A stretch of DNA of 12,470 nt from an uncultured Frankiales bacterium (GTDB lineage Bacteria; Actinomycetota; Actinomycetes; Mycobacteriales; SCTD01): NCBI GenBank assembly GCA_946479905.1, contig CAMLIA010000131.1, positions 1 to 12,470 on the forward strand, read 5' to 3'. This document shows positions 4,799 to 12,459 of this stretch, one piece after another; position 1 is the first letter of the stretch; each line of letters begins with the position of its first letter. The notes under the pieces were generated by a model. It searched no databases, was not told the origin of the DNA, and saw nothing but the letters and a program-made list of their open reading frames with translations. Made by a program: the position numbers and the translations under genes.

Positions 4799-5827
4799 GT
4801 GACGCGCCGCGGCCTGACCCTCCTGCTCGCGAGTGTCCTCGCGCTCGGCCTCGGGGCCGCAGGGTCGTTCGCCACGGTGCCCTACGTGGCGCTCAAGCCG
4901 GGACCGGCCTGCAACACGCTGAGCACCTGCTACGACGAGAAGGTGCTGTCGTTCAGCCCGGACCGGAGCACCCAGCGGTCGGGAGCGCTGCAGCTGACGA
5001 CCGTGTCGGTGCAGGACCACCTCACGCTGTTCGAGGCGCTCGCCGGCTGGCTGTCGCCGAGCGACGCGGTGCTGCCGCGGGAGGTGGTGTTCGAGCCGGA
5101 CAAGACGACGGAGCAGAACACCGCTGAGACCGCGCAGGAGATGGTGGACTCGCAGGACGCCGCCACGAGCGCGGCGCTGACCTACCTCGGCTACAAGGGC
5201 ACCGTCACGGTGCGCGTGTCCGCGGTGACCTCCGGGGCGCCCGCCGACGGCAAGCTGAAGGCCGGTGACCAGCTCACCACCGTGGACGGCACCCCGGTCA
5301 CCGGGCCGGCTCAGCTCCGCAAGCTCATCAGCGGCCGGCGGGTGGGTGCCCCCGTCGCCATCGGGTACCTCCGCGACGGCAAGGCCGCGTCGGTCACCCT
5401 GACGACGGCGCCCGCTCCCGACAACGCCAAGCGGGCCATCATCGGGATCACCCCGGGCATCCGCACCGACTTCCCGATCAAGGTGGACATCAAGCTCAAG
5501 GAGGTCGGCGGCCCGTCGGCCGGCCTGATGTTCGCCCTGGGCATCGTGGACGAGCTCGGTCCGGTCGACCTCACGGGGGGGCTGAACGTCGCGGGCACCG
5601 GGGAGATCGACCCCGACGGCAAGGTCAGCCCCATCGGCGGCATCGCCCAGAAGATGCGGGGGGCGAAGGCGCACGGGGCCACCGTCTTCCTCTCGCCTGC
5701 CGAGAACTGCGAGGAGGCCCGGAAGACCAAGCCGAGCGGCATCACGCTCGTCAAGGTCGACAGCCTCCGGTCGGCCCTCGCCGCGCTCCAGACGCTCCGC
5801 GAGCACGGCACGCCGCCATCCTGCTGA
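4799..5827 (+). CDS. YlbL-type membrane-anchored PDZ / Lon (S16) serine protease
   Basis: This 342-residue protein has the family's usual layout. Residues 5-27 are an N-terminal membrane anchor or signal segment. A conserved extracytoplasmic region follows (ALKPGPACNTLSTC; GALQLTTVSV). A PDZ domain spans about 132-204 (GAPADGKLKAGDQLTTVDGTPV). A Lon-type S16 protease domain spans about 212-335. The Ser-Lys dyad is visible: S240 in EVGGPSAGLMF and K285 in IGGIAQKMRGAKAHGA. The strand TGEIDPDGKVSPIGG precedes the Lys. It probably processes membrane or secreted proteins outside the membrane, and its substrates here are unknown. There is a Cys pair near the anchor (C38, C44) and a C-terminal Cys (C342). 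The GTG start fits the leaderless -10 box. The histidine kinase gene starts 39 bp downstream from its own promoter, so the two need not be one operon. Confidence 0.92.
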   Translation: MTRRGLTLLLASVLALGLGAAGSFATVPYVALKPGPACNTLSTCYDEKVLSFSPDRSTQRSGALQLTTVSVQDHLTLFEALAGWLSPSDAVLPREVVFEPDKTTEQNTAETAQEMVDSQDAATSAALTYLGYKGTVTVRVSAVTSGAPADGKLKAGDQLTTVDGTPVTGPAQLRKLISGRRVGAPVAIGYLRDGKAASVTLTTAPAPDNAKRAIIGITPGIRTDFPIKVDIKLKEVGGPSAGLMFALGIVDELGPVDLTGGLNVAGTGEIDPDGKVSPIGGIAQKMRGAKAHGATVFLSPAENCEEARKTKPSGITLVKVDSLRSALAALQTLREHGTPPSC

Positions 5828-5854
5828 ACGGCGGCTGACGGCGTACCCCGCTCC

Positions 5855-5860
5855 TAGACT
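5855..5860 (+). promoter_or_regulatory. -10 box of a leaderless promoter for the histidine kinase gene
   Basis: TAGACT (TAnnnT) lies exactly 6 nt before ATG 5867, with no Shine-Dalgarno sequence between them. It fixes the kinase start and indicates independent, leaderless transcription in the 39-bp gap after the protease gene. Confidence 0.6.
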
Positions 5861-5866
5861 CCGCGC

Positions 5867-8596
5867 ATGGAGCCTGGTGTCCCCTTTGCGCTCCTGGGTG
5901 CCGTCCAGCTGATCGCGATCGCCGCCGGCGTCGGCCTCGCCGCAGCCGCGGCCCTGCGCCGCAGCGGCGCCGGCGCCGTCCTCTCGCTCGGCGCGCTCGT
6001 GCTCACGGGCGTCGAGATCGCCACGGCGCTGCGGCTCGGTGACACCACCTCGGACGGCCTGGCCCTCGCGCGTGGCGCCGCTGCGCTGCTGGTGGCCGCC
6101 GGTCTCGTCGCGGGGGGTCTGGGCGACCGGCAGGTCCCGACCTCGATGTACGGCGTGGTGGTGCCGCTGGCTGCCGGGGGTGGCCCCTCCGCGTTCGCCG
6201 GTGTGGCGACGGTCCTGGCGGCGCTCGCTGCCGTGCGGGCCCGCCGGGACGCGGTGGGAGCCGCCGTGGGCGCGGGGCTGGTGCTGCAGGCCGCGGCCGC
6301 CTTCGTGGAGATCGGTGCCGACTCCGGCAGCGGCGCCCCCGTTGCTGTCCTGGTGCTCCGCGGGGCAGGCGCGCTCGCGGTGCTGCTGGGGCTTGCGCTG
6401 CTCGCCCGCTCGTCACTGCTGTCGAAGGTCGTCGGCGCGATCCTCGCGGGCGTCGTCGCCATGGCCGTCGCTGCCGTCGGCGTCGTCGGCAACGTCGTCG
6501 TCGACTCCTACGAGACGCAGGCCCGGCAGACCGTGCACGACGCTGCCGACGCCCGACAGGTGCTGCTGGTCGACTACCGCGGGAGCGTCGTCGAGCCGAC
6601 GGCGACCCGGCTGGCCAGCTTCTGCGACCGCAGCACGGAGCCGCAGTGCAAGGCGCTCGCCAACGGCGACGACCGGCGGCTGCCGCTCGTCCCCGACCGG
6701 GCGCGGGACTTCCTCGTGAAGGTCTACGCCGGCGGCACCGTCAAGGTCGTGAACCAGCGCGGTGCCGGCCTCACCCCGGCGGCCCTGATCCCGATGCCGT
6801 CGTTGCCCGCGGTGCGCGCCGTGCTGAGCGGGCAGGAGAGCGCCGGCGGGACGGCCATCGGCACCGCCCTTCGGCTGCAGGGTGCGCGGACGAGCCTCGC
6901 GCTCGCGGGGGTGGTCGCCCACGTGGACCCGGCGGCACCGGCCACTCGACCCGCGTTCGTGTACGTGTACGGCGTGCTGCTCGACCAGCAGTTCGCGCAG
7001 GACTCCGTGGACACCGGCGGGTTCGGCCTGTTCTTCCTCGCCGGGAACCCGCTGGCGGTGGTGGCCGGCAACAAGAGCACAGCCGTGGGGAGGACGGTGC
7101 TGGCGATCGCGCAGCGCGCGCACGTCGGCAGCGGGCTGCCGGACGACGGCGTCACCGTCGGGTCGGAGGGCGTGAACCCGACCGTCGCGTTCCGGCCGCT
7201 CAAGAACGTCAGCGGTGACGTCGTGGGCTACTTCGCGATCACGCGGGATCCCGGTCCGGCGCTGCAGGCGGAGCGAGATGCCCTGCGGCTGCTGGTGATC
7301 ACGTCACTCGGTGCGCTGCTGCTGGTCGCCCTGATGGCGGTCGTCCTGGGACGCCGCACCGTCGATCCGGTCCGGCGGCTGACCCTCGCCGCGGAGCGCA
7401 TCACCGGCGGCGACCTGACGGTGACGACCGGCGTGACGTCGCGTGACGAGGTCGGGACCCTGGCGTCCCGGTTCGACACCATGACCGCCGCGCTGGGCCA
7501 GCTCACCGGGGACCTGCGCGAGTCCGCCGCCCGGCTGACCACGGTGCTCGCCTCGATGACGGACGGGCTGCTCGCCACGGACGCAGCCGGCGTCGTGACG
7601 TCGGTGAACCGGGCCGCGCTGGAGATGCTGGGGCTGGACGAGATCGACGTCGTCGGGGAGCCGCTCGGCGTCGTCGCCGACGTCCGCGACCTCAACGACA
7701 CCCAGCTCGCGGACCCCGCGTCCCGGCCGCGCGACGAGGCCGCCGAGGTGGTCCGGCCGGACGGCACGCGCGTCCCGGTGCGCGTGGCGATCACCCCGCT
7801 GCAGGGGGTGGACGGTGTCGTCATGGTGCTCCGCGACACGACCCGCGAGCGGGAGGTGGAGCGGATGAAGACCGAGTTCCTCTCCAACGTCAGCCACGAG
7901 CTGCGCACGCCGCTGACGCCGATCCGCGGCTACGCCGAGATCCTCGTCAGCAAGCCCGGCCTGGACCCCGCGCAGGTGACGACGTTCTCGACGACCATCC
8001 GCGACGAGGCGCTGAAGATGAACCGGGTCGTGGACCTGCTCGTCGACGTGGCGGCGCTCGAGGCGGGGCGGGTCTCGGTCGTCCCGCGCACCATCACCGC
8101 CCGGGAGCTCCTCGACGCGCGGATCGAGTCCTGGCAGCTCCGCGCACCGGACCGCAGCCGCGACTTCAAGCGGCGCATCGCGGGCGGCCTGCCCGCGTTG
8201 CACGTCGACCCGACCTGGGTCGGCAAGGCGCTCGACGAGCTGATCGACAACGCGGTGAAGTACACGCCCGCCGGGACTCCCATCTCCCTGGTGGCGGCGC
8301 CCTCTCCTGACGGCTCGCACGTCCGGGTGTCGGTGAAGGACGCCGGACCCGGCATCCCCGACGAGGACCAGGCGGGCCTGTTCACCTCCTTCGAGCAGGT
8401 CGACGGCTCCGCGACCCGCAAGGTCGGCGGGCTCGGCCTGGGGCTGTCGTTCGTCCGGCGGCTCGCCGAGGACGCGGGCTTCCCCCTGACCGTGAGCTCG
8501 AAGGTCGGCAAGGGCGCGGAGTTCAGCCTCGACCTGCCGGTGTCCGACCGGCCCGCACCGGTCAGTCGTCGAGGGTCGCGAGCAACGCCTCGCTGA
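5867..8596 (+). CDS. Multi-span membrane sensor histidine kinase (7TM-sensor-TM-HAMP-PAS-HisKA-HATPase)
   Basis: This 909-residue protein has about seven hydrophobic spans in residues 7-212. An extracytoplasmic domain (about 213-470) looks like a Cache-type ligand sensor and carries a C253-x7-C261 pair. A further span (473-496) leads to HAMP (about 497-550; VDPVRRLTLAAERITGGDLTV). A PAS domain follows (about 556-664; MTDGLLATDAAGVVTSVNRAALEMLG). The HisKA domain has H677 in FLSNVSHELRTPL, and the ATPase domain has N795 (DELIDNAVKYTPAG), D825 (DAGPGI) and GGLGLGL 854-860. All kinase motifs are intact, so it should autophosphorylate. No response regulator is encoded in the window, so it is an orphan here. 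Its 3' end overlaps the convergent PPA1309-family gene by 35 bp. From memory, this neighbourhood in other actinobacteria usually passes straight from YlbL to PPA1309, so the kinase looks like a lineage-specific insertion. The ligand is unknown. Confidence 0.9.
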   Translation: MEPGVPFALLGAVQLIAIAAGVGLAAAAALRRSGAGAVLSLGALVLTGVEIATALRLGDTTSDGLALARGAAALLVAAGLVAGGLGDRQVPTSMYGVVVPLAAGGGPSAFAGVATVLAALAAVRARRDAVGAAVGAGLVLQAAAAFVEIGADSGSGAPVAVLVLRGAGALAVLLGLALLARSSLLSKVVGAILAGVVAMAVAAVGVVGNVVVDSYETQARQTVHDAADARQVLLVDYRGSVVEPTATRLASFCDRSTEPQCKALANGDDRRLPLVPDRARDFLVKVYAGGTVKVVNQRGAGLTPAALIPMPSLPAVRAVLSGQESAGGTAIGTALRLQGARTSLALAGVVAHVDPAAPATRPAFVYVYGVLLDQQFAQDSVDTGGFGLFFLAGNPLAVVAGNKSTAVGRTVLAIAQRAHVGSGLPDDGVTVGSEGVNPTVAFRPLKNVSGDVVGYFAITRDPGPALQAERDALRLLVITSLGALLLVALMAVVLGRRTVDPVRRLTLAAERITGGDLTVTTGVTSRDEVGTLASRFDTMTAALGQLTGDLRESAARLTTVLASMTDGLLATDAAGVVTSVNRAALEMLGLDEIDVVGEPLGVVADVRDLNDTQLADPASRPRDEAAEVVRPDGTRVPVRVAITPLQGVDGVVMVLRDTTREREVERMKTEFLSNVSHELRTPLTPIRGYAEILVSKPGLDPAQVTTFSTTIRDEALKMNRVVDLLVDVAALEAGRVSVVPRTITARELLDARIESWQLRAPDRSRDFKRRIAGGLPALHVDPTWVGKALDELIDNAVKYTPAGTPISLVAAPSPDGSHVRVSVKDAGPGIPDEDQAGLFTSFEQVDGSATRKVGGLGLGLSFVRRLAEDAGFPLTVSSKVGKGAEFSLDLPVSDRPAPVSRRGSRATPR

Positions 8597-9083
8597 GCCC
8601 GGGTGCCAGGTCGCCCCCGGTGACCCGCTCGTCGTCGGCCCCGTCCTTGCCGCGCAGCCGCAGCACGGACTCGCGGCTGCCGTCGCGCAGCACCCCCACC
8701 GTCATCCGCACCTCGCGCCGCTCGGGGTGCTCGGCTGCCACCGCAGCGGGGTCCTGCTCGCCGAGCGCCGCCTCCGCCGACGGCGGCAGCACCAGCACCT
8801 CGTGGGCGAGGACCACGCCGAGCACCTCCGGCCCGAAGACCATGCTCGCCAGCTGCTCGTCGAGCGGCGCGTCGCTCAGCGGCTCCTGCGCGATGGGGGT
8901 CAGTGCCCCAGGCCGCGAGACCACCAGGCCCATCGACTCGGCGAGCTGTGGCTCCGCCCGCAGCAGCTCCTCGGTGTCGACGAGCGCGAACAGCTGTGGT
9001 GGCTGGTCCCACCCGGCCTCGGCGAGGTGCGTCTCGACCTCGGCGACGACAGAGAGCAGCACGGGGCTCGGCGGCGAAGGCAT
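8562..9083 (-). CDS. PPA1309-family protein, unknown function
   Basis: This 173-residue soluble protein starts MPSPPSPVLLSVVAEVETHLAEAGWDQPPQLFALVDT, continues with FGPEVLGVVLAHEVLVLPPSAE, and ends with RMTVGVLRDG, SVLRLRGKD and a C-terminal GLSEALLATLDD. The N-terminal helix, the 'AGWDQPPQLFALVDTxELL' block and the VLRDGSRESVLRLRG strand pair are those of the actinobacterial family annotated as PPA1309, which is commonly beside UPF0182 genes, as here. No catalytic motif, membrane span or signal peptide is visible. ATG 9083 is preceded by GAGGA at 7 nt, but that site is partly folded into a 7-bp hairpin. The gene is divergent from the UPF0182 gene (63 bp between starts) and overlaps the 3' end of the kinase gene by 35 bp on the opposite strand. 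Confidence 0.85.
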   Translation of the reverse strand: MPSPPSPVLLSVVAEVETHLAEAGWDQPPQLFALVDTEELLRAEPQLAESMGLVVSRPGALTPIAQEPLSDAPLDEQLASMVFGPEVLGVVLAHEVLVLPPSAEAALGEQDPAAVAAEHPERREVRMTVGVLRDGSRESVLRLRGKDGADDERVTGGDLAPGLSEALLATLDD

Positions 9084-9086
9084 AAC

Positions 9087-9104
9087 GCCATCCTCGCGGA
9101 TGGC
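9087..9104 (-). promoter_or_regulatory. GNRA-capped hairpin over the ribosome-binding site of the PPA1309-family gene
   Basis: Read on the minus strand, GCCATCC-GCGA-GGATGGC is a perfect 7-bp stem with a GCGA tetraloop (GNRA type). It ends 3 nt before the ATG at 9083. The GAGGA Shine-Dalgarno sequence (9091-9095) spans the loop and the 3' arm, so the fold would partly hide it. As DNA it is also a perfect inverted repeat between two divergent genes and could be an operator. Confidence 0.45.
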
Positions 9105-9146
9105 TGTGGTTGAGTTCGAACCAGAGCCAGACCCCTCCTGACGAAG

Positions 9147-12050
9147 GTGAGTGCCCGAGCCGTGGCCGTCCGACCCCGTGGAGCCGCCTTCGGCGGCCGA
9201 CCACGACTGTTCGCTCCCGCAGCCGTCGTCGTGCTCCTCCTGCTGGTGCTCGGCGGTGTCTACGTCGCCCAGTACACCGACTACCTCTGGTTCAAGGAGG
9301 CGCAGCACCCCAACGTCTTCACGACGGTCCTCAAGACCAAGCTCGTGCTGTTCTTCTCGTTCGGGCTGCTCATGGCGGTCGTGATCGGCGCCAACATCGC
9401 GATCGCCTACCGGAAGCGGCCGCCCTTCCAGCCGGTGTCGCTCGAGCAGCAGAACCTCGAGCGCTACCGGGTGGCGCTGGAGCCGTTCCTGCTGCCGGTC
9501 CTCATCGTGCTCAGCCTGTTCTTCGGCGTCTTCGCCGGGCTGTCGGCGGCGTCCCGCTGGCGCACCTGGCTGCTCTTCTCGCACGGCACGAAGTTCGGGG
9601 TCGAGGACCCGCAGTTCCACAAGGACATCTCCTACTTCACGTTCACCTACCCCTTCCAGCGCTTCCTGCTGGGCTTCGTCCTCGTCGTGCTCGTGCTGTC
9701 GCTCGTCGCCGCGCTGGTGACGCACTACCTGTTCGGCGGCATCCGCCTCCAGACCGCGGGCGAGAAGGTCAGCGTCGCGGCGCGGGTCCACCTGTCCGTG
9801 ATGATCGGCCTCATCGTCATGGCCAAGGCGGTGGCGTACTACCTCGACCGGTTCGGGCTCGCGTTCTCCCACCGCGGGGTGGTCGAGGGCGCGTCGTACA
9901 CCGACGTGCACGCCGTGCTGCCGGCCAAGACGATGCTCATGCTCATCGCCGCCATCTGCGCGCTGCTGTTCTTCGCCAACATCGTGGTGCGCAACGTGCT
10001 GCTGCCGGCCGGCGCCCTCGCGCTGCTGGTCGTCAGCTCCATCGCGGTCGGCGGCATCTACCCGTTCGTCGTCCAGCAGTACACGGTCAAGCCCAACCAG
10101 CTGCAGCGCGAGACCACCTACATCAAGCGCAACATCAACGCCACGCAGGCGGCCTACGGCATCCAGGACGTGACCGTCTCGTCGTACCCCGGGGTGTCGA
10201 CGGCGACCAAGCAGGCGCTGCGCGACGACAAGGGGACGGTCCCGAACATCCGGCTCCTCGACCCCAACATCCTGGGACCGACGTACGAGCAGAACCAGCG
10301 GCTCCGGACCTACTTCGCGTTCAACAGCTCGCTCGACATCGACCGCTACACGGTCGGGGGCAAGACCGAGGACTACGTGGTCGCGGTCCGCGAGCTCGAC
10401 GACTCGAGAGTGCCCGCAGCGCAGCAGAACTGGGTCAACCTGCACCTCGCCTACACGCACGGCAACGGGTTCGTCGCGGCCCCTGCCAACCAGACGGACA
10501 AGGACAACCCCGGGCAGCCGAGCTACACCGCCGGTGACGTCCCGCAGAGCGACAGCAGCCCCGAGCGCGTCTTCACCGTCGACCACTCGCAGGTCTACTA
10601 CGGCGAGCAGTCGCCGCTGTACTCGATCGTCGACACCAAGCAGCCGGAGATCGACGGTCCGGGGGCGGACAAGAACGCCGACCAGGCGACGAGCAGGTAC
10701 GCAGGCACCGGGGGCATCAAGCTCAACAGCGGCTTCAGGAAGCTGCTGTACGCCCTGAAGTTCCGCGACAAGAACATCCTGCTGTCCGGGTCGCTGACCC
10801 CCGAGAGCAAGATCATGTACACCCGCTCGCCGGCGGACCGCGTGCAGAAGGTCGCGCCCTTCCTCACTCTCGACGGCGACCCCTACCCGACGGTCGTGGA
10901 CGGCCGGCTGCTGTGGGTCGTGGACGGCTACACGACGAGCAGCGGGTACCCGTACTCCGAGAGCACCAGCTTCGGAAAGGTGACGACCGACAGCCAGGGT
11001 GCCGGGTCGACCAGTGCCCAGGTCAACTACATCCGGAACTCGGTGAAGGCGACCGTCGACGCCTACTCCGGCAAGGTCAACCTGTACGCCTGGGACGAGC
11101 AGGACCCGGTGCTGAAGACGTGGCGCAAGGTGTTCCGCGGCCTGGTGCAGGACAAGTCCGCGATCGACGAGGTCCCCGGCCTGAGGGAGCACCTGCGCTA
11201 CCCGGAGGACCTGTTCAAGGTGCAGCGCGAGCTGCTCGCGCGCTACCACGTGCAGGACGTGCAGACCTTCTTCCAGGGCACCGACCAGTGGGACATCCCC
11301 AGCGACCCGACGAAGGACGCGGCCCGGGTCATCAACACCGGCGCCACCCCCGGGGTCCTGTCGACGTCCAGCCCCGCGCAGCCGCCCTACTACGTCCTTC
11401 TCCAGATGCCGGACGCGTCGAAGCCGGCGTTCTCGCTCACGACGACCTTCGTCGCCCGCAACGCCACCAACCTCACGGCGTTCGCCGCGGTGTCGTCCGA
11501 CCCCGGCAGCTACGGCAAGATCCAGGTGCTCGTCCTGCCGAAGAACAGGGTCATCGACGGGCCGGAGCAGGTGGCGAACACCTTCGAGAGCAACACCGCC
11601 ATCTCCAGCCAGCTCTCGCTGCTGCGGCAGGGCGGGTCCGACGTCGTGCTCGGCAACCTGCTGACGCTGCCGGTCGGCAAGGGGCTGCTCTACGTCGAGC
11701 CGGTCTACACCCAGGGCAAGAAGTCGCCGAGCTTCCCGATCCTCACCAAGGTCATCGTCAGCTTCGGCAACAAGATCTCCTACCAGGACACCCTGGCCGA
11801 GGCGCTCAACGACCTGTTCGGTGCGGGCACCACCGTCACGCCCTCGCCGGGGACGACGCCGCCACCCAGCTCGAGCAGCGTCACCCAGCTCATCGCCGAC
11901 GCGCAGGCGGCCTACGACGCCGGCCAGGCAGCGCTGAAGAAGGGCGACTTCGCGGCGTACGGCGCAGCCCAGGAGCAGCTGAAGAAGGCGCTCGACCAGC
12001 TCGCCGCCAAGAGCGGTGCCGCCACCCCGACGCCGACCCCTAGTCCGTAA
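9147..12050 (+). CDS. UPF0182-family large membrane protein
   Basis: This 967-residue protein is near full length for the family. Seven membrane spans lie in the first third (about 22-41, 65-87, 113-133, 171-193, 215-232, 262-281, 285-307). Family signatures are present: YTDYLWFKE (43-51), EDPQFHKDISYFTFTYPF (153-170) and RETTYIKRNINATQAAYG (321-338). A long extracytoplasmic domain (about 310-900) contains YGEQSPLYSIVDTKQPEIDGP and AYSGKVNLYAWDEQDPVLK. The C-terminus has a Pro/Ser/Thr linker, a helical segment (IADAQAAYDAGQAALKKGDF) and a TPTPTPSP tail. The molecular function of the family is unknown; a role in the cell envelope is inferred from topology. GTG 9147 lacks a good ribosome-binding site or -10 box, and GTG 9162 is a possible alternative. 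The 3' end overlaps the convergent ArsC-like gene by 11 bp. Confidence 0.93.
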   Translation: MSARAVAVRPRGAAFGGRPRLFAPAAVVVLLLLVLGGVYVAQYTDYLWFKEAQHPNVFTTVLKTKLVLFFSFGLLMAVVIGANIAIAYRKRPPFQPVSLEQQNLERYRVALEPFLLPVLIVLSLFFGVFAGLSAASRWRTWLLFSHGTKFGVEDPQFHKDISYFTFTYPFQRFLLGFVLVVLVLSLVAALVTHYLFGGIRLQTAGEKVSVAARVHLSVMIGLIVMAKAVAYYLDRFGLAFSHRGVVEGASYTDVHAVLPAKTMLMLIAAICALLFFANIVVRNVLLPAGALALLVVSSIAVGGIYPFVVQQYTVKPNQLQRETTYIKRNINATQAAYGIQDVTVSSYPGVSTATKQALRDDKGTVPNIRLLDPNILGPTYEQNQRLRTYFAFNSSLDIDRYTVGGKTEDYVVAVRELDDSRVPAAQQNWVNLHLAYTHGNGFVAAPANQTDKDNPGQPSYTAGDVPQSDSSPERVFTVDHSQVYYGEQSPLYSIVDTKQPEIDGPGADKNADQATSRYAGTGGIKLNSGFRKLLYALKFRDKNILLSGSLTPESKIMYTRSPADRVQKVAPFLTLDGDPYPTVVDGRLLWVVDGYTTSSGYPYSESTSFGKVTTDSQGAGSTSAQVNYIRNSVKATVDAYSGKVNLYAWDEQDPVLKTWRKVFRGLVQDKSAIDEVPGLREHLRYPEDLFKVQRELLARYHVQDVQTFFQGTDQWDIPSDPTKDAARVINTGATPGVLSTSSPAQPPYYVLLQMPDASKPAFSLTTTFVARNATNLTAFAAVSSDPGSYGKIQVLVLPKNRVIDGPEQVANTFESNTAISSQLSLLRQGGSDVVLGNLLTLPVGKGLLYVEPVYTQGKKSPSFPILTKVIVSFGNKISYQDTLAEALNDLFGAGTTVTPSPGTTPPPSSSSVTQLIADAQAAYDAGQAALKKGDFAAYGAAQEQLKKALDQLAAKSGAATPTPTPSP

Positions 12051-12348
12051 GGAGCTCGAGCACCTTCTCCGGCGGCCGGGCCACCACGGCCCGGTCGCCG
12101 AGGATCGCCACCGGGCGCTCGATGAGGCTCGGGTCCTTGCTCAGCTGCTCGAGCAGGTCGCCCTTCACACCCGGCCGCGCGATCGTGCTCGGGTCATCGA
12201 GCTTCGCCATCACCTCTTCGAGCTCCTCGCGGCTGGGCGGGTCCTCGAGGTAGAAGCGCTTGGTGAACTCCACACCGCGCTCGGTGAGGATCTCGACGGC
12301 GCCGCGGCTCTTGCTGCAGGCGTTGTTGGTCCAGAGAACGAGAGTCAC
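12040..12348 (-). CDS. ArsC-like (glutaredoxin-dependent arsenate reductase family) protein
   Basis: This 102-residue thioredoxin-fold protein starts MTLVLWTNNACSKSRGAVEIL and has the ArsC/Spx-type active-site cysteine C11 in the CSKSR loop. FYLEDPPSREELEEVMAKL is the usual 'YLxxPPSxxEL' segment. R58 (IARPG), R78 (LIERP) and R91 (VARPPE) correspond to the three arginines that bind arsenate in E. coli ArsC (R60, R94, R107). The R58-R78 gap is 14 residues shorter than in E. coli, so the middle loop is reduced. No arsR or arsenite pump gene is nearby. It may therefore be a general ArsC-family oxidoreductase rather than part of arsenic resistance. The GTG start fits a leaderless arrangement, with CACAAT 6 nt upstream. 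It is convergent with UPF0182 (11-bp overlap) and divergent from tRNA-fMet. Confidence 0.88.
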   Translation of the reverse strand: MTLVLWTNNACSKSRGAVEILTERGVEFTKRFYLEDPPSREELEEVMAKLDDPSTIARPGVKGDLLEQLSKDPSLIERPVAILGDRAVVARPPEKVLELLTD

Positions 12349-12354
12349 GCCCCC

Positions 12355-12360
12355 ATTGTG
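12355..12360 (-). promoter_or_regulatory. -10-like box for the ArsC-like gene
   Basis: On the minus strand CACAAT ends exactly 6 nt before GTG 12348. It matches nAnnnT but lacks the first T of the TAnnnT pattern seen at the other leaderless starts in this window. It lies within the 37-bp gap to the divergent tRNA gene, so the two promoters must interleave. Confidence 0.4.
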
Positions 12361-12385
12361 GCTGGTGTATCGTGGTACCTACCGA

Positions 12386-12459
12386 CGCGGGGTGGAGCAG
12401 CTCGGTAGCTCGCTGGGCTCATAACCCAGAGGTCGCAGGTTCAAATCCTGCCCCCGCTA
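12386..12459 (+). tRNA. Initiator tRNA-fMet, anticodon CAT
   Basis: The 74-nt cloverleaf starts CGCGGGG and ends CCCCGCTA. The anticodon arm is CTGGG-CTCATAA-CCCAG with CAT, and the T arm is GCAGG-TTCAAAT-CCTGC. Two initiator hallmarks are visible: an unpaired first position (C1 against T72) and three consecutive G:C pairs at the base of the anticodon stem (GGG/CCC). The 3' CCA is not encoded (CAG follows at 12460-12462), so it must be added after transcription. TATCGT (12368-12373), 12 nt before the 5' end, is a possible -10 box. The last bases of the window (12463-12470) show nothing further. Confidence 0.95.

Noticed and set aside
9084..11249. Upstream part of an 895-codon minus-strand open frame antisense to UPF0182
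   Set aside because: The composition is low in complexity (Asp/Arg/His/Val-rich) and typical of an antisense frame in GC-rich DNA. Only the part from ATG 9083 is a recognisable protein.
12040..12348. Arsenic-resistance operon
   Set aside because: There is one ArsC-like gene with no arsR, arsB/acr3 or arsenite pump gene. The neighbours are UPF0182 and a tRNA.
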